Below the pieces are notes generated by a model. The model saw only the letters and a program-made list of their open reading frames with translations. It ran no database searches and had not been told where the DNA came from. Below are positions 34,780 to 47,100 of a stretch of 64,000 bases of DNA, one piece after another (within the stretch, counting starts at the first letter, position 1; each line of letters opens with the position of its first letter). This stretch comes from Patiria pectinifera (lineage: Eukaryota; Echinodermata; Asteroidea; Valvatida; Asterinidae): NCBI GenBank assembly GCA_029964075.1, contig CM057136.1, positions 14,682,381-14,746,380 on the forward strand. The letters run 5' to 3'. The translations under genes were made by a program, and so were the position numbers.

Positions 34780-36020
34780 TTGAATATCTTTTGAATGTCA
34801 GTTTCCTGAAATCTTGGAAAATAGTGTCCCTTGAGTTGATTCGCCTTATTTGGAGGCCAAACAGCATCCAAACCAACCAAGTGACTAATCAATTGATTAA
34901 CCAATAAAACAAATCTCCAAGATCTGTATGTGACTTTGGGCGTGATCCCTGGCTGCATGACATATACGGATGGCTTCAGACTGGCGCCCCTGGAACAACG
35001 ACATTGACAAATTTGGGTGATTCACAATGTAGTGCGCCACCAAGAGTTTGCCACAGACAGTTCCTTTTCCCAGTGCGTTGTGGGAGATGGTTGACAAATT
35101 CGCATCACTGGACATTTGAAATTGTTAGTTTTTACGTTCAGTACATGTAGTTTCTTAAGGGTATGCTTCCAGTATTTGTTTGCCCTTTTCTTTTTTATGG
35201 TGTTTTTGAGAGGGCCGAACGCTGCGGCCCCAATCTATAACAAATTAGCTCAAGTTGTCTAATGACGCTCATTCAAATGGGCCGTGTTTTGTCAACCGTA
35301 AACTTCAAAAATGGACTCTCCATGGCAAACTCTTGGTGGCGCAATGCATTGCGAATCGCCCGAATTGACTGACAGAGGAAGTATTTAAGTGCTCAAATTA
35401 TATATACTTATATAATCGTGTAGTCGATTTATGTAAACTAATGATTGTGTATCCTGAAGTTGCTTGCATGATTCGAAGTAAAACAAATAAATTCTAAAAT
35501 GTAGTTTGCCAACAATTGTTGCTGTGCAGTAATCATTGTGTTATTATCACTTAGTTAATGCATGTCATAATTTGGATTGACACATTGACCTAAGAGTTTA
35601 GAGTCTTAAGAAGATCGGTATTTCCTAATCTTGAAATCATGGTTATAAATTTGCAAATGTGTAGTTGCTTGCTAGGGCTGAAGGGTTATGTTATGTAAGT
35701 TGTTCAGGCTTGTTAAGCTTTGAATACCTAAGTTCCTTTTTCCCTCCTCAAACACATTTATGCCTGTCACATTTGTTTTTATTTTCATCAAGATCGAACA
35801 GTTTATAGATTTTTTTAATAAAAACGGACAACTCGGTTTTGAGAATTACTTTTATTACTCATTTTGTGGGCACAACTTCACACTTTTTTTGGTAGTACAT
35901 GTATGATAATTTAAAAAGATTATTTTTAACTGTAAATTACTGCCTCTTGTGAATTTTCATCGCGAATTGATCTGACTATTTATTGGTATAGTTTGTGGGA
36001 AAAAAATGACTGAAAACGTG
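34780..36020. other. Intergenic upstream of IKK
   Basis: AT-rich, with no recognised gene. No exon encoding an IKK glycine-rich loop could be found here, so the first coding exon is more likely in the gap. Confidence 0.4.
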
Positions 36021-36027
36021 CCCAACG

Positions 36028-36135
36028 TCAATCTCTGAATACGACGCATGCGTTACCAGCATCCCTTGAAATGTGACCAGTAGAGGGCGCTGTGATTTTC
36101 ATGGCTCAAAAAAGGCGGCCATTTTGACTATCATT
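36028..36135 (+). promoter_or_regulatory. Probable IKK promoter region with CTCF-like and YY1-like sites
   Basis: CCAGTAGAGGGCGC at 36077-36090 matches the 14-base CTCF consensus CCASYAGRKGGCRS at every position. GGCGGCCATTTTGAC at about 36114 is the reverse of a CAAAATGGCCGCC YY1-type site. GACGCATGCGT near 36042 is a partial NRF1-like palindrome. Together, just before the gap that hides the first IKK exon, they suggest a CpG-type promoter. No transcription start is visible. Confidence 0.45.
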
Positions 36136-36182
36136 ACCGGAGGTGTGTTGTGCTTGGTGTCTAAATATTTCGGTGTTGGACA

Positions 36183-36682
36183 NNNNNNNNNNNNNNNNNN
36201 NNNNNNNNNNNNNNNNNNNNNNNNNNNNNNNNNNNNNNNNNNNNNNNNNNNNNNNNNNNNNNNNNNNNNNNNNNNNNNNNNNNNNNNNNNNNNNNNNNNN
36301 NNNNNNNNNNNNNNNNNNNNNNNNNNNNNNNNNNNNNNNNNNNNNNNNNNNNNNNNNNNNNNNNNNNNNNNNNNNNNNNNNNNNNNNNNNNNNNNNNNNN
36401 NNNNNNNNNNNNNNNNNNNNNNNNNNNNNNNNNNNNNNNNNNNNNNNNNNNNNNNNNNNNNNNNNNNNNNNNNNNNNNNNNNNNNNNNNNNNNNNNNNNN
36501 NNNNNNNNNNNNNNNNNNNNNNNNNNNNNNNNNNNNNNNNNNNNNNNNNNNNNNNNNNNNNNNNNNNNNNNNNNNNNNNNNNNNNNNNNNNNNNNNNNNN
36601 NNNNNNNNNNNNNNNNNNNNNNNNNNNNNNNNNNNNNNNNNNNNNNNNNNNNNNNNNNNNNNNNNNNNNNNNNNNNNNNNNN
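36183..36682. other. Assembly gap (500 N)
   Basis: Exactly 500 N, a placeholder length. By comparison with human IKK beta, about 35 N-terminal residues including the glycine-rich ATP loop must be encoded in or near it. Confidence 0.98.
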
Positions 36683-36692
36683 TTCCAATTAG

Positions 36693-39600
36693 GACACTAA
36701 AGATGAATTGGCCCTAAAGCAGTGCAGAGTCAACCTAGACGCCAAGAACAAGAAAAGATGGGCCATGGAGATCGATATCATGAAGCGCTTGAAGCACCCC
36801 CACATCGTACAAGCCAAGGATGTTCCTTCAGAACTGCAGTTAGGTGAGGGGGAGCTCCCCCTATTAGGCATGGAGTACTGCAAGAAAGGAGACCTACGCA
36901 AGGTACATGTCAAGTAATTATGTCATCAATAATAACATTATATTGGTCCGGAACAGTTTTGTTGAATTTCTGATAGAATGGAGTTACAAAACAGCATTCC
37001 AATCAGTAAAGTCTGTCACGAGCCAATGTGGCCCATCAGGCCGGCGTTCATCTCCGGTTTCAGAAGCATGAAACAACTGAGAATATTTGTACTCCCCTGG
37101 ATGGGATGCTAGTCCATCGCAGGTTATTTCCCAGCTAATACTCGTGGGTGGATAGAGGTAAGTGGGGATGAAGTGGCTTGCCCAAGGAAACAACATTATG
37201 ACCAGCAGCTGGATTTGAACCCCTGACCCTCTCATCATGAGTCACGAACCGCAACCACTAGGTCACACTCCCCATATTGGCATATAAGCATTTGCTTAAT
37301 AACGAGAAAAGCGCAGAGCCAACACCTACTGCTGGTTCAGCAAGATTGTGACAACCGTACATGGCACAGGTAGTGACCATCATGCCATTTGATAAGGAAT
37401 TTGCAGTTATTAACTTGAAAGCAGGCCCTACTGTCCAGTTCACAATGCATGACGTGGTTGCTAATCAAACGCTTGCCTACTGCAATGGTGCAGTGCCGTT
37501 TACAAGGAAACCGGATGGTCATGGGGCATTTTAAAGTCATATGATTGGAACCTATTTGGTTTGAATGTGTTTTGTTTATTCCTTGGGTGCCTAGGTCCTA
37601 TGCAGACCAGAGAATTGCTGTGGCTTGCGGCAAGAACAGGTCTTAGATGTAGCCAAGCACATCTGTGACGGCGTGGAGTATCTGCATTCCAAACGCATCA
37701 TCCATCGGGACCTGAAACCGGAGAACATTGTCATACAGGAGAATGAAAATGGACAGGTATCGGTGAAGCTAAGAATTCCCAATTTGAATATTAACATAAT
37801 ATTCAAATTGGAATATTAACATATAAATATTCCAATTTGAATATTAACATATTAAATATTAATATGTTAATATTCAAATTGGAATATTAGTATGTTAATA
37901 TTCCAAGTTGAATATTATGTTAATATTCAATTAATTATGTGAATATTAACATATTAAAGTATTCCAATTACTGTTTGTAATGAATATGTTAATATGTGTT
38001 TTGGTCAATATCCAAGAAGCATTGGTAGACACATATTCAATAATGTAAACTGTGCGTTACAGTATATTTAAAAGCTTCTCATGTATATTGACAACCACAT
38101 GTCGAAGAAAGCTGTGAATTGACACACGCTTAAAATAATAGAATAAAAAGAAATGAAAAATAAAGGGGTGTTTTACATATGGGCTCCTAGAGTTGAATTT
38201 TTTTTATTGAAACTTTATAAACTGGATGAAATTTACGATCTCTTCAGCTTGTCTACAAGTTGACTGACCTGGGCTATGCCAAAGACCTGGACCAGGGAAG
38301 TGTAGCCAGTACCTTTGTGGGAACTCTCCAGTATCTGGTAAGTTAATGTGAAGAATTTGAACAGATTCACTGCAAATAACATGTAGCACAGCTTTCCCAT
38401 TGTTTTTTGATAAATATTTTTTTCAGAATATCTCCAAAAACTGGAATGTCAAAAAAAGTGATTATATACCTTGTGTAATCTTTTGCCCAAACATTTTTTA
38501 GTGAAGAGCAGTACACATTATCAGAGTATCGTATTTTCGTTACCGAAAAATTGGCTAATCCGGTGAATTCATTGGAAACAAGCCAAACAAAGGGATGAAC
38601 TGTGCGTTTTTGGGGGGAACAGGTAAAATCTGTCAAAAATCTCTGTGCTGTTCTAATTTTGTATGAGTACATGAATGATTTCAGAATCAAGAAAAAACAG
38701 AACATGGAATGCATTGTTGATTTTTGGTTAGAAGTAATTCCATCCAATTGTTTTGTCTGCTGTACTATCTTGAATAAGAATTGTTGACAAATTTTGAATT
38801 CACTACAAACTTTATAGAAATGTGCTTTTTTTCCCCTTTCAGGCACCAGAACTTTTTGCATCACAGAAGTACAACCAGACAGTTGACTACTGGACTCTGG
38901 GCACTGTGCTGTTTGAGTGCATCACAGGCAGCCGGCCGTTTCTACCCCACATGCCTCCAGTTAAATGGTAACCTGCTAGACTGCTCCAACAAAATGAGAA
39001 CTTGTAATAAAAACACATATTTTTATGCAGTATTTCACAAAGTGTTTTCCTCAAACTTTTCAACTTAATAATTTATCTGTACAATTTATCCTTCACTTCA
39101 AAGAAATTGAGTAGAGTGGGGTTTGAACCTGCTACCTCCTTATTTCCGGCGCTATTCAAACTGAGCTATCTAGCCCTTTGTTGGCCCCGGCCTGATTTTG
39201 TCAACGTCTCTGTTCAAGGGCCGCTAGTTAGAAGCCATATGCCCGTTTATAACACCTCACCCACAGATTCTGTGTCTTGATTGGCCGAGGGTCACATTCA
39301 CATTTTACTTTCTAATTTGCTATCTTCTGTGCATCGGCCACTGCAATTAACGGCAAAGCACTATGCGCGCATCGCAAAAAGCATATTATTTCCACAGCTT
39401 TTTGTGTGCAAATGCATGTGCATGTGCTGTGCTTGGCGTTCGGTGGCAGCGTATTCGAAGAGAAAAGAGAAAGCGGGCAGGTTAAAAACATTAAAAAAGG
39501 GTAGTTTTAGAGAAATACATTTTTTAGAGAAATACATTTTCCACTTATTTTTATTTGAAATTGAAGTTTATTTTTAAAATAATCAGAAATCAAGCAGAAT

Positions 39601-41184
39601 CTGTAGGTGAAGTGTTATAAAACAAATATTGAATGAAAGATCTGCTTTATCTAAAAACTGATAAAACTCGCCTCCTCGGTGATCCATGGATCATTCTATT
39701 TTCCTTTCTCGGCCTCGGGAAAAATGATGGATCATGGATCACCTCGAAGCAGTTTTTTATTCACCACTGTACGTCAATATTTGTATAATATGCCATGTAG
39801 CCAGGGATCACGCCCAAAGTCACGATGCTAGCAACATTTGCAATGCTGCAAACCTGGGAAATAGCAAACGGGGATCACTCATCAGAGAGGAACTTCCAGC
39901 ATAGGCTGGATAGCTCAGTTTGTAATTTGAAGGGTTCCAGGTTCAAACCCCACTCCAGTCAATTTCTTTGTTCAACTTTATAAGATTAGATCTTTCACGT
40001 TATGCATGTTTGAAATTGTGTGTTTTCTCTAACAATTTGCAACTGTTTCTGTTTCTTTTGTAGGCACGGCACAGTGAAGCAGAAGACGGATGAAGAAATC
40101 TGTGCTTACATCAACGAAGAAGGTCTTACAAATCAAATTTTTAATTCTAATAATTTATCCCCTTAAACATTCACACAGAGTAAGGAGTAAAGGAATGATA
40201 AATCCCCTCCCACCAGAAAAGAAATCTTTAAACATCATCTACTGGTTTGGCTGCATATTGATGCATTCAGAGTTGCATATTTAATACTTGTACATAAGAT
40301 GTAACCTCCCAAATTAAATGTAAACAATTTTGGGATTTTGATTGGTTCAGGAAGGTTTTCATCAAAATTGCCGAGGGTAATAATATGTATGTTTTTATTT
40401 CAGGTGCCCCGATCTTCACAGAGTTCCTACTGACCCCAAACCACTTAGTAGAGTGAGTTCTTCCTTCAAAGTATCTTTTCATAAATGTACTGTTTTATTG
40501 TTGTGTCATTCTTGCTTTCCTGAAAACATTCTCATGGTTTTGATGGACTCTTTGCATTAACTCTTAGCTGTAAAAATGGAAAACACTGCTTCTAGAGCCT
40601 AATTTTACAGAGCTGTTTACTAGTTTAACGCTAAGCAAAAATCAGCGGGGTACCAGTCCGAAGCACTAGACATCAGGTGACACTTAAGCTGGTGACCGGT
40701 GCGGGGCCGAATTTCATGGCTCTGCTTACCGTAAGCGAAAAATGCCCGTTTACTGTAGCAAAAACTTCAGTGCTTATGATAATGTTTCACAGGTTAATGA
40801 GGAATCTGGCTTTGATATGCGCATGCATACATCCCATCATTAAGAATTCTTAAGCTATTTGGTTAACACATACTTTTTTCTGCTAGCATGGATAGGATAG
40901 CATACAGTAGTGATCTTAAGCAGGGAATTCTGTGGTTAGCCGAGCCATGAAATTGGCCCTGATTCACTAAGCAAGTATTTTCAACGCTAAGCAGATTTCT
41001 GAAATTTTGAACCAGTTTCAAGTTTACTTTTGTTGACCCTCTTTGCAGACTATACAGAAAAGGGTTTGAGATGGTACTTCGGAATATGCTGAGGTTCGAA
41101 CCGGACCAGCGAGGGGGCGGCCTGGACCCAGAGACCAAACGGCCGCAGTGCTTTGTCTTCTTGGATGGGATGCTAGCCGTGCAT
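36693..41184 (+). CDS. IKK: IKK kinase-domain exons
   Basis: Seven exons. Catalytic Lys sits in LALKQCR (human AIKQCR), followed by [16 protein letters not shown] at the hinge. [10 protein letters not shown] is near-identical to human [22 protein letters not shown] is the catalytic loop and [14 protein letters not shown] the magnesium loop, DLG as in human IKKs. The activation loop continues [16 protein letters not shown]. Human IKK has LCTS in place of VAST, so the second phospho-acceptor serine position holds Thr, with a Ser one place earlier. [22 protein letters not shown] closes the core. The stretch between KTDEEI and [23 protein letters not shown] is similar in length to human. The glycine-rich loop is missing in the gap. 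Confidence 0.95.
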
Positions 41185-44100
41185 GTGAGTGCTGTCCCAA
41201 ATATGAGACTTTTTCAAACTGCATAATTAGTCTACTCAAGTCTTCACAGGCTCAAATCAAGTCAAAGACTCATCAAGTCAACGACTCATCAACATGCAAG
41301 CCCTTAAAAACATGAATTATAATTTTGGTGACAACGAACAAGCTACAACTTCACAAGTCGAGGTGTAAGTAAAGATTAACTATATCAGGGGCTAATACCT
41401 TGTACTATCATTACAGAAATTATCATCCCTGATCTAGAAATTTAAATGTCAATGTCACACAATGATTTCAGCCAGAGTCACCGAGTCGTTGGCTTAACCC
41501 TCACTCCCTTGTTGAGTGATTTACAAGGAACCTTTCTCACTCTTGCAAAATCCAACACCATATGGTAAACTCACCACCCAATGCCTGACCCAGTGTAAAG
41601 CATAACCAGTTTACCAGTGCAGTACTCACTCCAACAGATTCCAACAAAATGTGCAGTTGGATTTTGAAGGGTTGGGGTGGTTAGGGTTAATAGAACAACT
41701 TGACTTGGCTTGAGTCACTACATTGGAATAGCTTGTCTCGAGTCACAAAGTTAAGTGACTCGTAACTCTGTACCCTCACGTGCAGGTTGTCAATGTGCTG
41801 TACATGAACACAGACACTCTCTACAGCTATGGCATCAGGAATAACGACGCCATGTCCGTCATACAGAAACAACTAGAGAAGGACACCGGTGTAGCTCCCA
41901 GTCAGCAGGATATCCTCTTGCCTACTGGCCAGTCGGTGGATCCACAGAAACCTGCAGTCCAGTACACACAGGGAGAGGTAAGCGTTTCAATCCGAGAGCC
42001 TTCAGGAGTTGAAGAGTGTATTAATGCCATGCCTGAACTAGACCTGAGATCAAATCCTAGTTTTGGGGTGGTTCCATGGCCCACAGAGGTGCTGGCGCAT
42101 TGAACCTAGCAGGGCATAGTGCCATATCACGTGTGTCATCTTCTTCCCCCGTGTTTTCTCTTGTCAGTTTTTGTCATTCTAACCATAGTCTGTTATGAAG
42201 TTTTTCCTTTTATTTCAGAATTGTTTTTATTTACGTTTGCGTTATTTCTTCCGTCCACAGAATCAGCCAGGATTCACGATGTTCATGTTCCGGAAGGGGA
42301 ACGTTCCGGAGACCTTGCCACCGAAACCCAAACCGGACCGAGTCAACATGATCAGTAAGTTTAGTTGCCTGCAAAAGTTTTATTTTGAGTTTTCCCCTTC
42401 CCTGCCGTAACACTATAAAGAAACAAAACCATCACCTCTCTTCTCTTCTCTCAATTCGAACCGGGTCTCACTCCCTTCGCTCTTCTCATGGGAAATCTCT
42501 TGTTGTCCAGAAAACAAATAAACTCGCAGGTGATCGGGCCTTCTCTATTGCTGCTCCCCGATTGTGGAATAGTCTACCCATCCCTATCAGAAACTCCGAT
42601 ACTGTGCCAACCTTCCAGAAGGCTCTCAAAACCCATTTTTTTCCCCACACCATAGCTGGTCGTACGCCCTTGTTGTTTTTCTGTTGTTCTTTCTGTAGTT
42701 CTTCTTTCTTTGTTTCAGCGCCTTGTATCCTTTGGCAATTTGGCGCTCTATAAATCCAGTTATTATTATTATTATTATTATTATTATGAACGTTATAATA
42801 GAACTACTGTTGTTGATGTCAAAAATCAGCTTCACTTCTGTTTCGCCTGAAGTAGGAACCACTTCTTGCAGTGAAGTATTTTTATGTTTGTTTTGGCAGT
42901 TCAAGAGCCGAAGACCCTACTCAGCTACAACGACAGGAAGAAGTGCTGGGGCCAGGCCGTGTTCTTCTGCAACCAGCAAGCCAAGGAAGCATCTAGGCTT
43001 CTGGAGGGCGCTAGAGCTTCAATGTAAGACCTGAAGATTGATGACCCTTACATTCTGAAGGCATTTTTGCTAGGTGCCTTCTTCAATCCACCACAATTAG
43101 CCTCTTTTTAGATACTTGATACTTGATACTTTTTGCTAGGTGCCTTCTTCAATCCACCACAATTAGCCTCTTTTTAGATACTTGATACTTGATACTTTTT
43201 GCTAGGTGCCTTCTTCAATCCACCACAATTAGCCTCTTTCTAGATACTTGATGGCACATGTTTGTACTTTTGTAAAAAAAAAAAAGGATGGGAGATTAGG
43301 CTAATGAAAGCATCTTTTTCTCCCCGTTTTTTTAATGTGTAGGTTGTGCACCATGCGGTTGAACCATCAGCTGACGGACCTACACAAAGACATGATGAGT
43401 CAGATGCACAAATTGGAAGCCAAGCAGGATATGTTCCGCTCAAGCCTGGAGTTTGACATCGATTCCTACGCAGTCCAGTCTCCCACGGGCATCAGTGAGT
43501 GTATACCTAGTATTCTGTTAATAATATGACATAACCATACCTGTTGTCACTTATGTGTTTTCCATAGGCATTAAGAAGAGCATTTGCAGCTTTTCATTTA
43601 ATTTATCGCAGGTTGAAAGTCTGTATTGATTTCCATTTTGCAAGTTTTGGGCCCATAGCTCAAAATTGCACTGGCGACTTCCAACGTAACTTGAACAGTT
43701 TGTTCATATGTGACTAGGTGTGACGAAATTGTGCAACATTTTGTGAAACTTTGTGACCCTGCTAACCAAAGCACTCTGTACTTATTATAACCTGGAATGC
43801 TGAAAGATGTCTCTTGAAACTTCTGCATTCCTAGACCACCTGAATCTCATGTGTTGGACTTTTCTTTCACTTGGAAGACGCGGCAATATATCGTTTTAAC
43901 TTTGCCCAAATTTATGCAGAATATTTCGAGTGACTATTTAAGTTCACTTGGGGTAAGGACAGTAAATGGTGTTCTTTTTTCTTACAGCTTCAGAAAAGAT
44001 GTTTCGCAGCTGGAAAAACGCAGAGCGAGAAATTGTTGAAGACTTTGATTCAGTAAGTGTTCACCAGTCGATACAGATTTTGCTCTAATTATGCACAGCA

Positions 44101-47100
44101 TTACATACAAAAGACCAATTCCAAAATTGATTAAAACTTTATACATTGTAATGAGTTTATTGTTTGTGTCTCTTGTGTAATTTCTTCGCCTTTTAGTTAA
44201 AGAGGGTGTACTCCCTGAACGGCCATGTCAACATAACCCAAACCAAGATTGTGGAGCTGCAGAAAAGTCCGCTGTCCAGACAGAAGCAGGTGGAAGGCCT
44301 GGCAGAAGTGTAAGTGTCACATTCATGACATAACTCTGTGCATAGCGCCTTCCAAGAGTTCGTTAGAAAAACTTGCAATTGAACCAATGCATGACCACTT
44401 ACATAATTTTCTTCTTTCTTTTTGCAGTGAAGTAGCAGCCCAGAAGCTGTATCGTGAACTACAGCAGAGTAAAGGTAGGCCTGTTTGCAAATACATGGTG
44501 TACCACTCTTTGCTATCTTACACTGCAGGGTGCCCCCCAAAAAAAGTGTACACTTTTTCAGACGCAGATTTCTCAAAATTGGGGAGACATATTGAAATTG
44601 TGTAAGATATGCCTAAACTACAAGGTCTGGGTGGCATATGGTCAAAATGGCATTGAAAATAAGGCCTAAATTAAGAAATGCCAGCCAATTTTAATGGTAT
44701 AAAACCAGTTTGTCCACACAGGTGTATGAGAAACATGTCTGGTTATCGTTAGGGCAGTTCTTTGTGCACGCAGTGCTATTGTTTTGACCTAGTTTCATAG
44801 ACTTGCATGTGGACAAACTGGTTTTTGACTGTTTCTCTGGGAATAGCCGTCATCTGTGTCTAAAAAAGTGTCAACTTTTTAGGGGGCCACCCTGTACAAA
44901 AGCAAACATCATTTTTTTTTTCTTCTAAAGTTGCATCAGTCCTGCAGGGTTTGAGAGAAGGCATTCCTTTTTCCATTTTTCAGCCTCTGTAACTCGTGTC
45001 CTTACTTTGTGATTTGATTTGTGATTGACTTGAGTTTTCCTTTGGGTAGTCCTCTGACGTAACTAACCTGTAACCCCTCTACCTTGTTTCTTACAGGTGG
45101 AGAAGCAGGTTGCACCTTCCAAGACAGTTCCAAGATGCAGAATCTGATCATCAAAAGCATCAACTACAGAACCAAACAGACCAAGGAACTCTATGGTCAT
45201 CTGCAGTGAGTTTCTTTTATTTTAAAATTGAAGGATTTTCATATGTACACCTCTACATAAGTATGGTCATTGATCAGTGTTTCATCTAGTCCGAGTATCA
45301 GCTGTTGTTCAAGGAAGCCCTCTCTGTAACCAACGTCTGGTATTAATGAGCATGCAAATTTTATGTGACCCCACGCGCCAGCTAATCGGAGTTGCCTTTA
45401 GAAATTGTGCCGTCTTTTCGATCAGAAATGTGACTAAGCTGTTGATTGGTCAATTTGTCTGCCACGTTTTTTGGCTTACGGAAAACCCGATAGCAGGCGT
45501 CCGCTGAATGATCAGAATCTCGAAGTCAAGAGGCAGTCTTGTTTTGCATAATTAATCACCAAATCTGCTCGCATACAAATGTATCATAGACCCTCGCTGG
45601 GCAAGGGGATATTCCATAAACTTTGTTCCATCTGGAAAGGGAAATAAATATAGGTAACTCCTGGACACGCGAGTGCAGACTAACTCACAACCAGTGTAAG
45701 TGATTGCAGTCAGCTTGTAAGTGGTACCATCCTAAAAACTTTGTCTTCTTTTATAAGCAAAATCTGTCCATGGAGCCTGTAGCATTTTTGTTTTGTTTTT
45801 GAAAAAGCCAAATTTACATTTCTTCCATTTCTGGATTTGTTGCAATTAGGAAATTAGTGTATTGTAAAGTGGAGTCCGAGAGGCTGGTTCCACAGATCGC
45901 TACTAGTGTCAACGAGATGAGGAACCTGGAGAGGAGAATGATCTCCCACCAGCAACAACGGCAGAAAGATATCTGGACACTCCTTAAACATGCTGTAAGT
46001 CCGAGTCTTAAGACCATAGTTAGATATACCAATATGATAGTTTTCCTATTTAAATAGTATTTCCAATTGGTTTCTCTTTGCATTTCTTTCTATTTCCGGC
46101 ATTCTGCACTGTAGACGTTACTTTTGGGAGTCTGCAGGACACTTTTTCCTACTTTTTTTCCGATGGTCCAATTTCATGCCTGTGTATAATGGCAGTCAAG
46201 TAGTTTATTCTTCTGAGGTGCTTCAGTCTTGACTTCGCTTCTTTTCTCATGCTTCGTTTCAACTACTTTATCTACACAACCTACATATCTAAGATAATAA
46301 CCAAACACGCCTCATGTAGTAGTGCCTGTGTTCCATGAGATGGTTACCCAATATTTTTTGTATCAAATGAAGACTTAGTTTTGTTCACTTTCATGAGATG
46401 TTGGAGTTTGTTATTTTTAGGTGTATCAAGATTCAAGAATAATTCATTCTGAGAAACTTTATGAGAATAAGTCATTATCCATGAGTTTTTTGTACAGTCC
46501 ACTAGTTACTCGGGTGCACTTCAAATAAGTTCCTAATTTACATAGACAAATTTGAGATAAATGTTTTTCGTCTAACAACACAACCTGTTCTAACGCTGAG
46601 GAAGTTAAGATTTAATTTCTTTGCATTTCATCTCCAGGTTAGCAGAGTTCATAATACTGTTTCACCGCCAGTGTCAGCGGCTAACAATATACAGTACAGC
46701 CGTCAGTCCTCCTCAGCCTCAGTTACCAGTTCCGGCTCTGGCTCAGGCTCTGCCACCGACCTGTTGAGTCTTGGAAACAAACCACTTCAAGATTCGTTAA
46801 CACTGGTGAACCAAAGCTCTGTGACAAGAAACAAGTAAGTATTAACAAGTCGGGTACCAGTTTGTGAAGTTGTTTTTCTATTGTGATTGCCTTTGTTTTT
46901 AGATAATAAGCCATGTGGTGCTGCTACTGGGAGATGGAGGATGCATGGTGTCAGAAGCGGGATAAATGTAATTCATGTGTTGTTAGTATTGCCTAGAAAT
47001 CTGTCGACAGAAGAGTGTATAAGGGGATACTTATGACAAAATTCCAGAGGGTTTTGAATTTCTCTGTTGTGAGCACGTTTATGGGACATTCAGATACAGT

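Noticed and set aside
36073..36717. Open frames through the second gap
   Set aside because: Same artefact. The peptide before the gap has no IKK similarity.
39093..39978. Functional tRNA genes
   Set aside because: Both units have A- and B-box words, but the spacing and arms do not make a cloverleaf and they resemble each other as a SINE family.
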